From: Nocardia rhamnosiphila NBRC 108938
GTDB taxonomy: Bacteria; Actinomycetota; Actinomycetes; Mycobacteriales; Mycobacteriaceae
Assembly: GCF_000720425.1 (NCBI RefSeq)
Contig: NZ_JOAJ01000003.1
Coordinates: 372,001-436,000 of the forward strand
Length of the DNA: 64,000 nucleotides
Direction: 5' to 3'
The translations under genes were made by a program, and so were the position numbers. Positions 43,225 to 53,272 of this stretch are shown here, piece by piece (positions within the stretch are counted from its first letter, which is position 1; each line of letters starts with the position of its first letter). The notes under the pieces are model-generated. The model was not told the origin of the DNA and made no database searches. It worked only from the letters and a program-made list of their open reading frames with translations.

Positions 43225-46200
43225 ATGACCAGGACCGCAGTCACGCCCCGGGAGCTTCGTACCCGGTTGGCTTCTCTCACCCTCCGCGACGAACACCGGC
43301 TGCACCGGCAACTGGATCGAGTGCGCGGTGGCGACCTGTCCCGGATCGAGTCCGAGATCACGGCGGCCGAGGAACGTATCGCGGCCCGGCGGGCGGCGGT
43401 GCCGGCGATCACGTATCCCGAGCAGCTGCCGGTCACCGGGCGACGCGACGATATCGCCGCCGCCATCGCCGCCCACCAGGTCGTGGTGGTGGCGGGGGAG
43501 ACCGGCTCCGGTAAGACCACCCAGATCCCGAAGATCTGCCTGGAGCTGGGCCGGGGTATCCGCGGGGCGATCGGGCACACCCAGCCCCGTCGGCTGGCGG
43601 CGCGCACGGTCGCCGAACGGATCGCCACGGAACTGGGGACCGAGCTGGGCGACGCGGTCGGCTATACGGTCCGGTTCACCGATCATGCCGCCGAGCACAC
43701 GCTGGTCAAGTTGATGACCGACGGTATCCTGCTCGCCGAGATCCAGCGGGACCGGCTGCTGCGCGCCTACGACACGATCATCATCGACGAGGCCCACGAA
43801 CGCAGTCTCAATATCGATTTCCTGCTCGGCTACCTGAAGCAGCTGCTCCCCCGGCGGCCGGATCTGAAGATCGTCATCACCTCGGCCACCATCGACCCGG
43901 AACTGTTCGCCCGGCATTTCGCCGACGCCGCGGGCAACCCGGCGCCGATCGTGGAGGTCTCCGGCCGGTCGTACCCGGTGGAGATCCGGTACCGGCCGCT
44001 GGCCCTGCCGGCGCCGGAGGAGGACGACGAAGAAGAAGATCACCGGCCGGTCGACCGTGACCCGGTCGATGCGATCTGCGCGGCGGTCACCGAACTCTTC
44101 GCCGAAGGTGACGGCGATGTGCTGGTATTCCTGTCCGGTGAACGGGAGATCCGTGATACCGCGGACGCGCTCGCGGAGCTGAAACTCTCCCGGACCGAGA
44201 TCCTGCCGCTGTACGCCCGCCTGTCCGCGGCCGAACAGCACCGGGTGTTCGCCCCGCACACCGGCCGGCGGGTGGTACTGGCCACCAATGTCGCCGAGAC
44301 CTCGCTCACCGTGCCGGGTATCCGCTACGTGGTCGATCCCGGGACCGCCCGGATCTCCCGTTATTCCATGCGGACGAAGGTGCAGCGGCTGCCGATCGAA
44401 TCGATCTCGCAGGCCTCGGCACGGCAGCGGTCCGGGCGCTGCGGCCGCGTCGCCGACGGTATCTGCATCCGCCTGTACTCCGAGGACGATTTCGAATCCC
44501 GTCCGGCGTTCACCGACCCGGAGATCCTGCGTACCAACCTCGCCGCGGTCATCCTGCAGATGACCGCGCTCGGGCTGGGCGAGATGGAACGCTTCCCGTT
44601 CGTGGAGGCGCCCGACCAGCGCGCGGTCCGCGACGGTGTCGCCCTGCTGGAAGAGCTGGGCGCCCTCGCCCGCGGCACGCCGGACCAGCGCCCGTCGGCG
44701 GCGGCCCCGGAAGCCGGTGTCCGGGAAGCGGATCCGGCGGACCACGACGAGGCAGGACCGGGCCGGAAGCGCCGCCGGGCCGAATCGGGCCCCACCCTCA
44801 CGCCGACGGGCCGGGAGATGGCGCGGCTGCCGGTGGACCCGCGAATGGGCCGGATGCTCGTCGAGGCCCACCGCAACGGCTGTCTGGCCGAAATGCTGGT
44901 GATCGTGGCCGCCCTGTCGATCCAGGACGTCCGCGAACGGCCGGTCGATCAGCAGCAGGCCGCCGACGCGAAACACGCCCGGTTCACCGTGCCGAATTCG
45001 GATTTCCTGGCGTACCTGCGGCTGTGGGAGTACCTCACGGGGCAGCGGCGGGCACTGTCCGCGAACCGTTTCCGGCGGATGTGCCGCGAGGAGTTCCTGC
45101 ACTACCTGCGGATCCGCGAATGGCAGGACCTGTACGGCCAGCTGCGCACCATCACCAAGGGGATGGGCTGGTCACTGCACGAACCGGCCGCCGAGCCCGA
45201 GGCGAAGGATTCCCGCCCCGCACGCTCTGAGAACGGTCCGCGCCGCGGACGCGGACGCAACGGTGCGAAGCCGGAACGGGACGCCGCCGAGCCCGTACGG
45301 ACCGCCACCGCGGCCCCCCGGCCCGTCGAGGAGATGACCCCGGACACCGATCCGTGGGACGCGACCGCCGTCCATCAGGCACTGCTGTCGGGCATGCTGT
45401 CGCATATCGGGGTCCGGGAAGCCGAGTCCCGGGAGTTCCTCGGCGCCCGTAACGCCAAGTTCATGATCTTCCCGGGTTCCTCGCTGGCCAAGAAACCGCC
45501 GCGCTGGGTGATGGCCGCGGAACTGGTGGAGACCTCACGCCTGTGGGGCCGGATCACCGCCCGTGTCGAACCCGAATGGGCCGAACGGCTCGCCGGAGAT
45601 CTGGTCAAACGTATCTATTCCGAACCGCATTGGTCGTCCAAGCGCGGCGCCGCCCGGGCCTACGAACGCGTCACCCTCTACGGTGTCCCGCTGGTGACCG
45701 GCCGGCCGGTCGACTACGGACGGATCGACCCCGAGGTCTCGCGGGAACTGTTCCTGCGGCACGCCCTGGTACAGGGCGAATGGCAGACCCGGCACGAGTT
45801 CTTCCACCGCAACCGGGCACTGCTCGACGATATCGCCGATCTCGAGCACCGCGCCCGCCGCCGGGACATCCTCGTCGACGACGAGGTGCTCTTCGAGTTC
45901 TACGACCGCCGGATCCCCGCCGATATCGTCTCGGTCCGGCATTTCGACACCTGGTGGAAGACGGCCCGCCGGCAGGATCCCCACCAGCTCGATTTCACGA
46001 CCGAGACAGTGGTGAACGAGAACGCCAACCGGCTGGATCCCACGGATTTCCCGGACGCCTGGCGCCAGGGCGAGCTGTCCTTCCCGCTCACCTACCAATT
46101 CGAGCCGGGCCACGCCGACGACGGTGTGACCGTGCGCATTCCGGTGGCGCAGCTGGCCCATGTCCGGGCGGTCGGATTCGACTGGCTGGTGCCGGGCATG

Positions 46201-47406
46201 CGCGCGGAACTGGCCGCGGCGCTGATCAAGACTCTGCCGAAACAGTTGCGGCGCACGGTGGTCCCCGCGCCGGATTTCGCGGCCGCCGCCCTGCGCGTCC
46301 TCACCCCGCGGGCAGAACCGCTGCGGACCGGGCTGGCCCGGGAGCTGACCCGCCTGGCGGCCACGCCGATCGCGCCCGGCGATATGGACCCGGCCGCGCT
46401 GCCCGAGCATCTCCGGATGACCTTCGCCGCCACCGATACCGACGGCCGCGTGCTGACCACCAGCAAGAGTCTGGCGCAGCTGCGGACCCGCCTGGCCGAT
46501 CAGGTCTCCGCCTCGGTGGCCGCGGCCACGGCCAATGCCGAACGCGCCCCCGCCACCGTGTGGACCTCGGAATCCCTGGGCACCCTGGACGCCACGGTGC
46601 GCCGGGAAGTGGGCGGCCAGACCATCACCGGTTATCCCGCGCTGGTCCCGGAGGCCGGCGGAGTGGCGGTCCGCGTGCTCACCTCGCCCGCCGAACAGGC
46701 CCGGGCCATGCGGGCCGGAACCCGGGCGCTGGTGCTCAACGCGATCCCCACCTCGGTGCGCGGCGTCACCGCGGGCCTGTCCCCGGCGGATCGGCTGGTA
46801 CTCAGCCAGAACCCGTACGGGTCGGTCGACGCGCTGGTCGAGGACTGCCGCGCCGCGGCCGCCGACCAGCTCATCGCCGCCGCGGGCGGACCCGTCCGCG
46901 ACCCCGCGCAGTTCGAGCGTCTGGTGGCGGCGCTGCGGCCGAAGCTGAACGAGGTGGTCACCCGCATCATCCGGCTGGTCGTGCCGGTTCTGGTCGCGGC
47001 GCACGAGGTGTCGACCGCGTTGAACGGTATCCGAGAAGCCGATATCGCCGAGGATGTCCGGGATCAGCTGGCGGAGTTGCTGTTCGACGGGTTCGTCTCC
47101 GAATGGGGCCCGGCCCGGCTGCGGGAACTGCCCCGGTATCTCCGCGCGGCGCAGGCCCGGCTCACGGCCCTGCCCGGATCCGCGGTCCGCGACCGCCGGG
47201 CGATGACGGACGTGGACGCCGCACTGGCCGCCTACGACCAGCTGCTGACCCGGTTACCGGAGGCGCGGCGGAACGCTTCCGACGTCACCGATATCTGGTG
47301 GATGATCCAGGAACTGCGGGTAAGCCTGTTCGCCCAGAAGGTGGGCACGCCGTATCCGGTCTCCACCCAGCGGGTCCAGAAGGCGGTCGCGGCCGTGCGC
47401 CGCTGA
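43225..47406 (+). CDS. hrpA: ATP-dependent RNA helicase HrpA
   Basis: DEAH/RHA RNA helicase of 1393 residues. Walker A AGETGSGKTTQIPK (90-103), DEAH at 188-191 in IIIDEAHERSLNIDFLLGYL, SAT in ITSATIDPELFARHF, and motif VI QRSGRCGRVADGICIRLY. The helicase-associated and OB-fold regions follow, then the DUF3418 C-terminal part (FEPGHADDGVTVRIPVAQL, RYLRAAQARLTALPG). Two charged low-complexity inserts (about 490-530 and 650-700) are not in E. coli HrpA. TAGGCT at 43209-43214 is a suitable -10. HrpA can rescue stalled ribosomes in E. coli. Converges on nrdR. Confidence 0.95.
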   Translation: MTRTAVTPRELRTRLASLTLRDEHRLHRQLDRVRGGDLSRIESEITAAEERIAARRAAVPAITYPEQLPVTGRRDDIAAAIAAHQVVVVAGETGSGKTTQIPKICLELGRGIRGAIGHTQPRRLAARTVAERIATELGTELGDAVGYTVRFTDHAAEHTLVKLMTDGILLAEIQRDRLLRAYDTIIIDEAHERSLNIDFLLGYLKQLLPRRPDLKIVITSATIDPELFARHFADAAGNPAPIVEVSGRSYPVEIRYRPLALPAPEEDDEEEDHRPVDRDPVDAICAAVTELFAEGDGDVLVFLSGEREIRDTADALAELKLSRTEILPLYARLSAAEQHRVFAPHTGRRVVLATNVAETSLTVPGIRYVVDPGTARISRYSMRTKVQRLPIESISQASARQRSGRCGRVADGICIRLYSEDDFESRPAFTDPEILRTNLAAVILQMTALGLGEMERFPFVEAPDQRAVRDGVALLEELGALARGTPDQRPSAAAPEAGVREADPADHDEAGPGRKRRRAESGPTLTPTGREMARLPVDPRMGRMLVEAHRNGCLAEMLVIVAALSIQDVRERPVDQQQAADAKHARFTVPNSDFLAYLRLWEYLTGQRRALSANRFRRMCREEFLHYLRIREWQDLYGQLRTITKGMGWSLHEPAAEPEAKDSRPARSENGPRRGRGRNGAKPERDAAEPVRTATAAPRPVEEMTPDTDPWDATAVHQALLSGMLSHIGVREAESREFLGARNAKFMIFPGSSLAKKPPRWVMAAELVETSRLWGRITARVEPEWAERLAGDLVKRIYSEPHWSSKRGAARAYERVTLYGVPLVTGRPVDYGRIDPEVSRELFLRHALVQGEWQTRHEFFHRNRALLDDIADLEHRARRRDILVDDEVLFEFYDRRIPADIVSVRHFDTWWKTARRQDPHQLDFTTETVVNENANRLDPTDFPDAWRQGELSFPLTYQFEPGHADDGVTVRIPVAQLAHVRAVGFDWLVPGMRAELAAALIKTLPKQLRRTVVPAPDFAAAALRVLTPRAEPLRTGLARELTRLAATPIAPGDMDPAALPEHLRMTFAATDTDGRVLTTSKSLAQLRTRLADQVSASVAAATANAERAPATVWTSESLGTLDATVRREVGGQTITGYPALVPEAGGVAVRVLTSPAEQARAMRAGTRALVLNAIPTSVRGVTAGLSPADRLVLSQNPYGSVDALVEDCRAAAADQLIAAAGGPVRDPAQFERLVAALRPKLNEVVTRIIRLVVPVLVAAHEVSTALNGIREADIAEDVRDQLAELLFDGFVSEWGPARLRELPRYLRAAQARLTALPGSAVRDRRAMTDVDAALAAYDQLLTRLPEARRNASDVTDIWWMIQELRVSLFAQKVGTPYPVSTQRVQKAVAAVRR

Positions 47407-47416
47407 GTCCGCCCGC

Positions 47417-47884
47417 TCAGTCCCCGAGGCCGACCGCTGCCCGGGCCTGCCGCATATCCCGGATCTCGCGTTCGAAATCCGCGGCGGAGGTGAAAGATCG
47501 ATAGACCGAGGCGAAACGCAGATACGCCACCTCGTCCAGTTCGCGTAGCGGCCCGAGAATCGCCAGGCCGACCTCATGACTCGGCACTTCCGGTGATCCC
47601 TTGGCCCGGACCGCATCCTCCACCTGCTGAGCCAGCAGATTCAGCGCGTCGTCGTCGACCTCGCGGCCCTGGCAGGCGCGCCGGACCCCGCGGATCACCT
47701 TCTCCCGGCTGAACGGCTCGGTGACGCCGCTGCGTTTGACCACCGACAGGATCGCGGTCTCCACCGTGGTGAAACGCCGGCCGCATTCCGGGCAGGAGCG
47801 TCTGCGGCGAATGGCGGCGCCCTCGTCGGCCAGTCGCGAGTCGACGACCCGGGAGTCGGGGTGTCGGCAGTACGGGCAGTGCAT
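47417..47884 (-). CDS. nrdR: transcriptional repressor NrdR
   Basis: Zinc-ribbon plus ATP-cone regulator of ribonucleotide reductase genes, 155 residues. Cys3, Cys6, Cys31 and Cys34 form the zinc ribbon; [24 protein letters not shown] starts the ATP-cone that senses ATP/dATP. Typical ending [17 protein letters not shown]. Beside lexA, as in mycobacteria (Rv2718c), linking dNTP supply to the damage response. I saw no clear NrdR box upstream of itself. Confidence 0.96.
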   Translation of the reverse strand: MHCPYCRHPDSRVVDSRLADEGAAIRRRRSCPECGRRFTTVETAILSVVKRSGVTEPFSREKVIRGVRRACQGREVDDDALNLLAQQVEDAVRAKGSPEVPSHEVGLAILGPLRELDEVAYLRFASVYRSFTSAADFEREIRDMRQARAAVGLGD

Positions 47885-48087
47885 CCGGGGTCCTTCGTCG
47901 CTGCGAACGCTCGCGGCCGAACCGGCGCCGGTCGCGGGTCCGGCGAGCGCGGGTACCGGGCCGGTGCCCGGGTACGGGTGGGCCGGTCACACGCACCGGC
48001 TCGAGTGCATAACACATCGAGGATACCGGTACGGGGTGTGCCGTGCGCGCACTCACCCCTGGTCCGGACACACGCGCCGCCGGCACG

Positions 48088-48564
48088 CTACCTGGACCCG
48101 GGCGCGTCGGCGGCCGGACCGGGCACCGGCGCGGCCGGAATTCCGGGCAGTGCCGGTCCGGGCGCCGGATCCGGGGCCCGCAGATGTGCCAGCGCGAGGA
48201 AGGCGACCACCACCGTCGCGGTGATCACGGCGGTCAGCGCCGTCGCCGCATAACCGGCCCGGGCCCGCTCCACCAGATCGCCGGGTTCGGGTGGCCGGGG
48301 CCGTGGCGCCACCGCCGGCCCGCGGCGCACCACCGGCGCCGCCGGCCGAACGACTGCGCGGTACCGATTCGCCCCGCCCCGGTGCGACGTCGTCGTCGCG
48401 GCGCAGGGGCGGGGCGGACCGGGCCGCCGCGTGTCCGGACCCGGCAACCCGCCCTCGTCCGGGCGGGTCGTTCCGGTCTCCCCCGCCGGGACCGGACCGG
48501 GCCGCACCCGGGCGGTGACGTCTTCCCGCGTGCCGGTACCGGTCACGCTGATGGCGGTGTTCAT
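48088..48564 (-). CDS. SOS-locus single-pass membrane protein, ChiZ/DivS-like but lacking LysM
   Basis: Protein of 158 residues. The first 100 are disordered and basic, with about 16 Arg. One transmembrane helix lies at 105-128 (AATALTAVITATVVVAFLALAHL), followed by a Pro/Ala tail of 30 residues. It occupies the place of M. tuberculosis Rv2719c (ChiZ) and corynebacterial DivS, the SOS-induced division inhibitors divergent from lexA. ChiZ shares the Arg-rich N-terminus and single helix but ends in LysM, which is missing here. ATG at 48564 has GGAGGT 8 nt upstream. Two LexA boxes are 46-76 bp upstream. Confidence 0.7.
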   Translation of the reverse strand: MNTAISVTGTGTREDVTARVRPGPVPAGETGTTRPDEGGLPGPDTRRPGPPRPCAATTTSHRGGANRYRAVVRPAAPVVRRGPAVAPRPRPPEPGDLVERARAGYAATALTAVITATVVVAFLALAHLRAPDPAPGPALPGIPAAPVPGPAADAPGSR

Positions 48565-48609
48565 CGGATAGACCTCCGTGCTGGTTGCCCGCGGAACCAA
48601 TGGCGGTAT

Positions 48610-48625
48610 TCGATCAAATGTTCGA
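48610..48625. promoter_or_regulatory. LexA box (SOS box) 1
   Basis: TCGATCAAATGTTCGA matches TCGAAC-N4-GTTCGA with one change. About 45 bp upstream of the ChiZ-like gene. Confidence 0.75.
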
Positions 48626-48640
48626 CGAACTGATGTTCGA
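48625..48640. promoter_or_regulatory. LexA box (SOS box) 2
   Basis: ACGAACTGATGTTCGA matches with one change and shares one base with box 1, giving two sites 15 bp apart (about 1.5 helical turns). Confidence 0.75.
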
Positions 48641-48688
48641 TTTCTACCACGCCGGAGGGATAATGTCAGTAGCAACGCCGGACATACC

Positions 48689-48704
48689 TCGAACAGATGT
48701 TTGA
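48689..48704. promoter_or_regulatory. LexA box (SOS box) 3
   Basis: TCGAACAGATGTTTGA matches with one change. It lies 118 bp upstream of the lexA GTG, on the lexA side of the gap, consistent with autoregulation. Confidence 0.75.
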
Positions 48705-48821
48705 TAGATCGGAGAGCGCCGACTAGATTCACTGCACGACATCAAACCTCGGGCACAGCCGGTCCGGGCCGTCTGCCGGGACGGCGGTCACCGGGCCGGA
48801 GACCGACGAGAAAGGGCGGTT

Positions 48822-49556
48822 GTGGTGAGCCAATCAGACGACACGGGTGACGGGGCCGGCCCCGGCACCGAACCGGGGGCGACCGGTACGGATCTCACCG
48901 TGCGTCAGCGCAAGGTCCTCGAGGTCATCCGTTCCTCGGTGAGTCTGCGCGGCTATCCGCCCAGCATCCGCGAGATCGGTGACGCGGTCGGCCTGAACTC
49001 CACCTCATCGGTGGCGCACCAGCTGCGCACCCTGGAGCGCAAGGGGTATCTACGTCGCGACCCGAATCGTCCCCGCGCCGTGGATGTCCGCGGTATGGAC
49101 GAGGCGGTCCGCTCGGTGACCACCCTGCCCCCCGCCGATACCGCGGCCGCCTCCGACGCGGCGGGCGATACCGATCAGCCGATCCCGACCTATGTACCGG
49201 TGCTCGGACGAATCGCCGCCGGTGGGCCGATCCTGGCGGAACAGGCGGTGGAAGACGTGTTCCCACTCCCCCGCGAACTGGTCGGCGACGGTTCGCTGTT
49301 CCTGCTGAAGGTGGTCGGCGAATCCATGGTCGACGCCGCCATCTGCGACGGCGACTGGGTGGTGGTCCGGCAGCAGAACGTGGCCGACAACGGCGATATC
49401 GTCGCGGCGATGCTGGACGGCGAAGCGACCGTGAAGACATTCAAACGCAGCGGCAAGGACGTCTGGCTGATGCCGCACAATCCGCATTTCGAGCCGATCC
49501 CGGGTAACGACGCGCGCATTCTCGGCAAAGTCGTCACCGTGATCCGCAAGATCTGA
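48822..49556 (+). CDS. lexA: SOS repressor LexA
   Basis: Repressor and self-cleaving protease of 244 residues. Winged HTH at about 22-88 ([34 protein letters not shown]). Cleavage bond Ala133-Gly134 in IAAGGPIL; catalytic Ser168 in [10 protein letters not shown] and Lys205 in [11 protein letters not shown] flexible acidic linker (100-120) joins the halves. GTG start at 48822 (a second GTG follows at once). Divergent from the ChiZ-like gene with three LexA boxes between. Equivalent to Rv2720. Confidence 0.96.
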   Translation: MVSQSDDTGDGAGPGTEPGATGTDLTVRQRKVLEVIRSSVSLRGYPPSIREIGDAVGLNSTSSVAHQLRTLERKGYLRRDPNRPRAVDVRGMDEAVRSVTTLPPADTAAASDAAGDTDQPIPTYVPVLGRIAAGGPILAEQAVEDVFPLPRELVGDGSLFLLKVVGESMVDAAICDGDWVVVRQQNVADNGDIVAAMLDGEATVKTFKRSGKDVWLMPHNPHFEPIPGNDARILGKVVTVIRKI

Positions 49557-49565
49557 GACCGTCCA

Positions 49566-49589
49566 CCGGCACCGGCGCGCCGGTGCCGG
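49566..49589. terminator. terminator after lexA
   Basis: A perfect 24-base palindrome (10-bp stem, 4-nt loop) begins 10 nt after the lexA stop. Confidence 0.65.
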
Positions 49590-49617
49590 GCCTTCTCCCG
49601 GTGGCGGTGAGGAGCCC

Positions 49618-50370
49618 ATGGCAACACATGAGGTCGCGATCGCCCGGCCGCGTTCGGCACTCGGTTCCGGGCCGGTCCCGGATCGAGTCTGGTATGCCGC
49701 CTACGGGTCGAATACCGACCCGGAACGTCTGCGCTGCTACCTCACCGGCACCCGCCCCGCCGGCGCGGTGCACCGTCCACCCGGGACCGGGCGGGGTGCG
49801 GGCGCACCGGCGGGTTGCCGCGACCGCACGCCGCCGGCCCGCTCGATCGCACTGGTGCTGCCCGGGCTGCTCTACTTCGCCACCGAATCGGTGGTCTGGA
49901 CCGGCGGCCGCGCCTTCTACGACCCCGCCACCTCCGCCGAACTCCCGGTGCGCGCCTACCTGCTGACCCGGTCGCAGTTCAGCGATATCGCCGCCCAGGA
50001 GATGTACCGTCCTGCCGGAACCGACCTCGACCTGAGCGAGGCGGTGCGCACGGGTCGGTCCCACCTCGGCCCCGGTCGCTACGAAACCCTGGTCTGCCCG
50101 GGTGTATTCGACGGTCTTCCCATCCTGACCTGGACCGCCCCGTGGCGTTGGCGCGAGATCGGTGGAAACCCTCCGGCCGCCGCGTACCTCGGCCGGATCG
50201 GTACAGGTCTGCGTGCGGCGCACCGATGGTCGGTCAGCGAGACAGCGGGTTATCTGGCCAGTCGCCCGGGCGCTGCCGGTCACTGGACTTCCGCCGCTGT
50301 GGCCGACCTGCTAAGGAGCGAATACAACTCTTGGGGCCGGCGATCCGGCGTCGATCGGTGCACCTGCTGA
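49618..50370 (+). CDS. gamma-glutamylcyclotransferase-like protein
   Basis: Protein of 250 residues with the GGCT-fold entry motif VWYAAYGSNTDPERL at 24-38, in which YGSN forms the substrate loop. The rest (LPGLLYFATESVVWTGGRAFYDP, AYLLTRSQFSDIAAQEM, YETLVCPG) is shared by an actinobacterial group often misannotated as histone deacetylase. A catalytic Glu is not certain, so activity on gamma-glutamyl amines is only possible. ATG at 49618 has GGTGAGGAG upstream. It converges on the IclR gene. Confidence 0.8.
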   Translation: MATHEVAIARPRSALGSGPVPDRVWYAAYGSNTDPERLRCYLTGTRPAGAVHRPPGTGRGAGAPAGCRDRTPPARSIALVLPGLLYFATESVVWTGGRAFYDPATSAELPVRAYLLTRSQFSDIAAQEMYRPAGTDLDLSEAVRTGRSHLGPGRYETLVCPGVFDGLPILTWTAPWRWREIGGNPPAAAYLGRIGTGLRAAHRWSVSETAGYLASRPGAAGHWTSAAVADLLRSEYNSWGRRSGVDRCTC

Positions 50371-50423
50371 AAGTGTGGCGGGCCGATGACCATCGTGCCG
50401 GATTCACCGCTCGGTGGCGACTC

Positions 50424-51296
50424 TCATCCGTCCGCGGTCCGCACTGCCACCGAGATCGACCGCGCTCCCGCACGCACGATGTCGATATACCGGGCCCGAT
50501 CCGCCGGACCGGCCTCCGCCCGCAACGGGCCGAGCTGGACCTCGTAGGGCGCTGCGTCGCCGTGGAACACCGGCGCGGACACATAGCTGAGCGGCAGCGG
50601 GTGCCGGGTGCGGATATCGGCCTCGGTGTAGGCGCGCGAGGTCAACCGGCCCAGCTGGCGCAGCGCCTCGACCCGCAATTTGGGCTGCAGGAGCTCGGCG
50701 CCGAGCGCGCCGAGGAGTTCGGTCAGCAGATCAACCAGCCCGGCGTCGTCGGTTTCGGGCCGGAACATGGCGAATCCGTGCGCGGTGACGAACTCGAGTA
50801 GTTCCGCCGCCCCGGGCCGCCCGTGCGTCGTCGCCAGCCAGCGCCGCCGTTCGGCAGGGGTCCGCCACGGCATCACCGCGGCCCCCGCGGGGTAGACGAC
50901 CGGAACCGACTGCCCGACGGACAGGCCCGGCACGATCCGCGCACCCGCGTACTGTTTGGCGACGATGGTGAGCCGATCGTCGGAGATGCGGCTCAGGGTT
51001 GCTCCGCAACCGGCGGCCTCGGCCAGTGCCGCGAGCTCGGCGCCCACCGCGACGGCCGCGCCCACGGGTTCGGCGGGTGACAGGCGGGACAGCGCGGGTC
51101 CGCGCCGGTAGGCCAGGCTCGCGTCCCGGACCACCCAATGCGCCTCACACAACTCGGTGAGCACTGCGGTGACCGTCGCCCGGGCCAGTTCCAGACGTTC
51201 GGCGATCTCCGAAACGGTGAGTGCCCGCTCCGATTCCGCGAGCAGTTCGACCACCGCCACGACCCGGCGTGTCGGCGGGGACCCGGCCGTCGCCAT
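50424..51296 (-). CDS. IclR-family transcriptional regulator
   Basis: Regulator of 290 residues. The N-terminal winged HTH ([44 protein letters not shown]) fits IclR; the effector domain is divergent. Divergent from the SDR gene with 103 bp between starts, and a perfect 12-bp inverted repeat in that gap is its likely operator, so it should control the SDR operon and itself. Effector unknown. Confidence 0.83.
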   Translation of the reverse strand: MATAGSPPTRRVVAVVELLAESERALTVSEIAERLELARATVTAVLTELCEAHWVVRDASLAYRRGPALSRLSPAEPVGAAVAVGAELAALAEAAGCGATLSRISDDRLTIVAKQYAGARIVPGLSVGQSVPVVYPAGAAVMPWRTPAERRRWLATTHGRPGAAELLEFVTAHGFAMFRPETDDAGLVDLLTELLGALGAELLQPKLRVEALRQLGRLTSRAYTEADIRTRHPLPLSYVSAPVFHGDAAPYEVQLGPLRAEAGPADRARYIDIVRAGARSISVAVRTADG

Positions 51297-51341
51297 ATCC
51301 GATGCTCCCTTGTCGCCCGGTACCCCGGGATCTACACTGCA

Positions 51342-51375
51342 TCGACTATTCGATAACTCGACGTCGAATAGTCGA
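51342..51375. promoter_or_regulatory. perfect inverted-repeat operator of the IclR/SDR divergon
   Basis: Arms 51342-51353 (TCGACTATTCGA) and 51364-51375 are perfect reverse complements around a 10-bp spacer, so half-sites lie two helical turns apart (22 bp). It ends 25 bp before the SDR ATG. Confidence 0.75.
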
Positions 51376-51399
51376 CATCAGCATACTTCAGGAGGCGCC

Positions 51400-52191
51400 A
51401 TGATTCTGGACCGGTTCCGGCTCGACGACCGGGTCGCCATCGTGACCGGCGCCGGGCGCGGACTCGGCGCGGCCATCGCCCTCGGCTTCGCCGAGGCGGG
51501 CGCCGACGTCGTGATCGCCGCCCGCACCGAATCCGACCTGACCGCGGTGGCCGAGCAGATTCGCCGGGCGGGGCGGCGGGCCCATATCGTGGTCGCCGAC
51601 CTCGCCGATCCCGCGGCCTGCGCCGCTCTCGCCGAAACCGCGTCGGCGGAGTTCGGGCGGCTCGACATCGTCGTGAACAATGTCGGCGGCGCCATGCCCA
51701 CCCCACTGCTGGATACCACGCCCGACGCCCTGACCCGGGCCTTCGACTTCAATGTCGCCAATGCCCACGCCCTGGTCCGGGCTGCCGTGCCGATCATGCT
51801 GGACACCGCCGACGGTGGATCGATCATCAACATCACCTCGACGATGGGCCGGCTTCCCGGTCGTGCGTTCGCCGCCTACGGGACCGCCAAAGCCGCACTC
51901 GCCCACTACACCCGGCTGGCCGCCATGGATCTGTGCCCGCGCATCCGGGTCAATGCCATCGCGCCCGGCTCCATCGCGACCTCCGCGCTCGAGGTCGTCG
52001 CCGCCGACGACACCCTGCGTGGCGCCCTGGAGAAGGCCACCCCGCTGCGCCGGATCGGCGATCCCGCCGATATCGCGGCCACCGCGCTGTTCCTGGCGTC
52101 CCCGGCGGGCGGATACCTGACCGGGAAAGTGATCGAGACCGACGGCGGCCTGATCGCCCCGAATCTCGATATCCCCATTCCGGATCTGTGA
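51400..52191 (+). CDS. SDR-family NAD(P)-dependent oxidoreductase
   Basis: Classical short-chain dehydrogenase of 263 residues. Cofactor loop [20 protein letters not shown], catalytic Ser in [10 protein letters not shown], and Tyr/Lys in YGTAKAAL, with the C-terminal [10 protein letters not shown]. An Arg after the second strand (AARTESDL) suggests NADP(H). A strong SD (GGAGG) precedes the ATG at 51400. It is followed 10 bp later by a DapB-like reductase; together they form an IclR-controlled operon. Sterol or terpenoid alcohols are common substrates for such operons; not proven. Confidence 0.9.
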   Translation: MILDRFRLDDRVAIVTGAGRGLGAAIALGFAEAGADVVIAARTESDLTAVAEQIRRAGRRAHIVVADLADPAACAALAETASAEFGRLDIVVNNVGGAMPTPLLDTTPDALTRAFDFNVANAHALVRAAVPIMLDTADGGSIINITSTMGRLPGRAFAAYGTAKAALAHYTRLAAMDLCPRIRVNAIAPGSIATSALEVVAADDTLRGALEKATPLRRIGDPADIAATALFLASPAGGYLTGKVIETDGGLIAPNLDIPIPDL

Positions 52192-52201
52192 GGAGACACC
52201 T

Positions 52202-53272
52202 GTGACGTACCGCGTAGTGCACTGGGGCACCGGAAATGTCGGCCGCCACGCCCTGGCCGGGATCATCGACGATCCCCGGCTCGAACTGGTCGGCGTCAAG
52301 GTGTCCGGCAGCGCCAAGGAAGGCCGCGACGCCGGGGAACTCGCCGGGTCGGCGACCCGCACCGGGATCCTGGCCACCACCGACGCCGCCGCGCTCTTGG
52401 CCGCGAAACCGGATTGCGTGGTCTACACGGCGATGACCGACAATCGGCTCGTCGAGGCGCTCGCGGATCTGCGCACGATTCTGACCGCCGGCGTGAATAT
52501 CGTCGCGAGTGCCCCGGTCTTCCTGCAATACCCGTGGCAGGTGCTGCCGCCGGATATGCTCGCCCCGATCGAGGATGCCGCCGCCGCGGGCGGTGCGTCG
52601 CTGTTCGTCAACGGAATCGACCCCGGCTTCGCCAACGATCTGCTGCCGCTGGCGCTGGCCGGTACCTGCCGGCGAGTGGATCGGATCCGCTGTATGGAGA
52701 TCCTCGACTACGCGACCTACGACAATTCCGCGGTGATGTTCGACATCATGGGGTTCGGCAAACCCTTGGACGAGACCCCCATGCTCCTGCAACCCGGGGT
52801 GCTCTCGCTGGCCTGGGGCAGCGTGGTGCGCCAGCTGGCGGCCGGGCTGGGCGTGGAACTCGACGCCGTCACCGAAACCCATGAACGGATTCCCGCACCC
52901 GAGGACATCGAGATCGCGGCGGGCACGGTCGCGGCCGGTACCACCGCGGCCATGCGCTTCGAGGTCCGTGGGATGGTCGGCGACCGGGTCGTCACGGTGC
53001 TGGAACACATCACCCGGACGCGCGCGGATCTGGCGCCCGACTGGCCCCGGCCGGCCCAGGAGGGCGGCTCGTACCGCGTCGAGATCACCGGCGAGCCCAA
53101 TTACGCCATGGATCTCTGCCTGTCCAGCGACAACGGCGACCACAACCACGCCGGACTGGTGGCCACGGCCATGCGGGTGGTCAACGCGGTCCCCGCGGTG
53201 GTGGCCGCCGCACCGGGCATCCGCACGACCCTGGACCTCCCGCTGATCACCGGGCCGGGGCGGGCAGACTGA
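52202..53272 (+). CDS. DapB-N-like NAD(P)H-dependent reductase
   Basis: Protein of 356 residues with an N-terminal Rossmann fold like dihydrodipicolinate reductase (YRVVHWGTGNVGRHALAGII) and a dissimilar C-terminal domain. It belongs to the actinobacterial group close to 2,4-diaminopentanoate dehydrogenase, often encoded with sterol or cyclic-compound catabolism. No DapB active-site motif (E/DxHHxxKxDAPSGTA) is seen, so it does not make lysine. GTG at 52202, second gene of the SDR operon, closed by a perfect hairpin that starts inside its stop codon. Confidence 0.85.
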   Translation: MTYRVVHWGTGNVGRHALAGIIDDPRLELVGVKVSGSAKEGRDAGELAGSATRTGILATTDAAALLAAKPDCVVYTAMTDNRLVEALADLRTILTAGVNIVASAPVFLQYPWQVLPPDMLAPIEDAAAAGGASLFVNGIDPGFANDLLPLALAGTCRRVDRIRCMEILDYATYDNSAVMFDIMGFGKPLDETPMLLQPGVLSLAWGSVVRQLAAGLGVELDAVTETHERIPAPEDIEIAAGTVAAGTTAAMRFEVRGMVGDRVVTVLEHITRTRADLAPDWPRPAQEGGSYRVEITGEPNYAMDLCLSSDNGDHNHAGLVATAMRVVNAVPAVVAAAPGIRTTLDLPLITGPGRAD

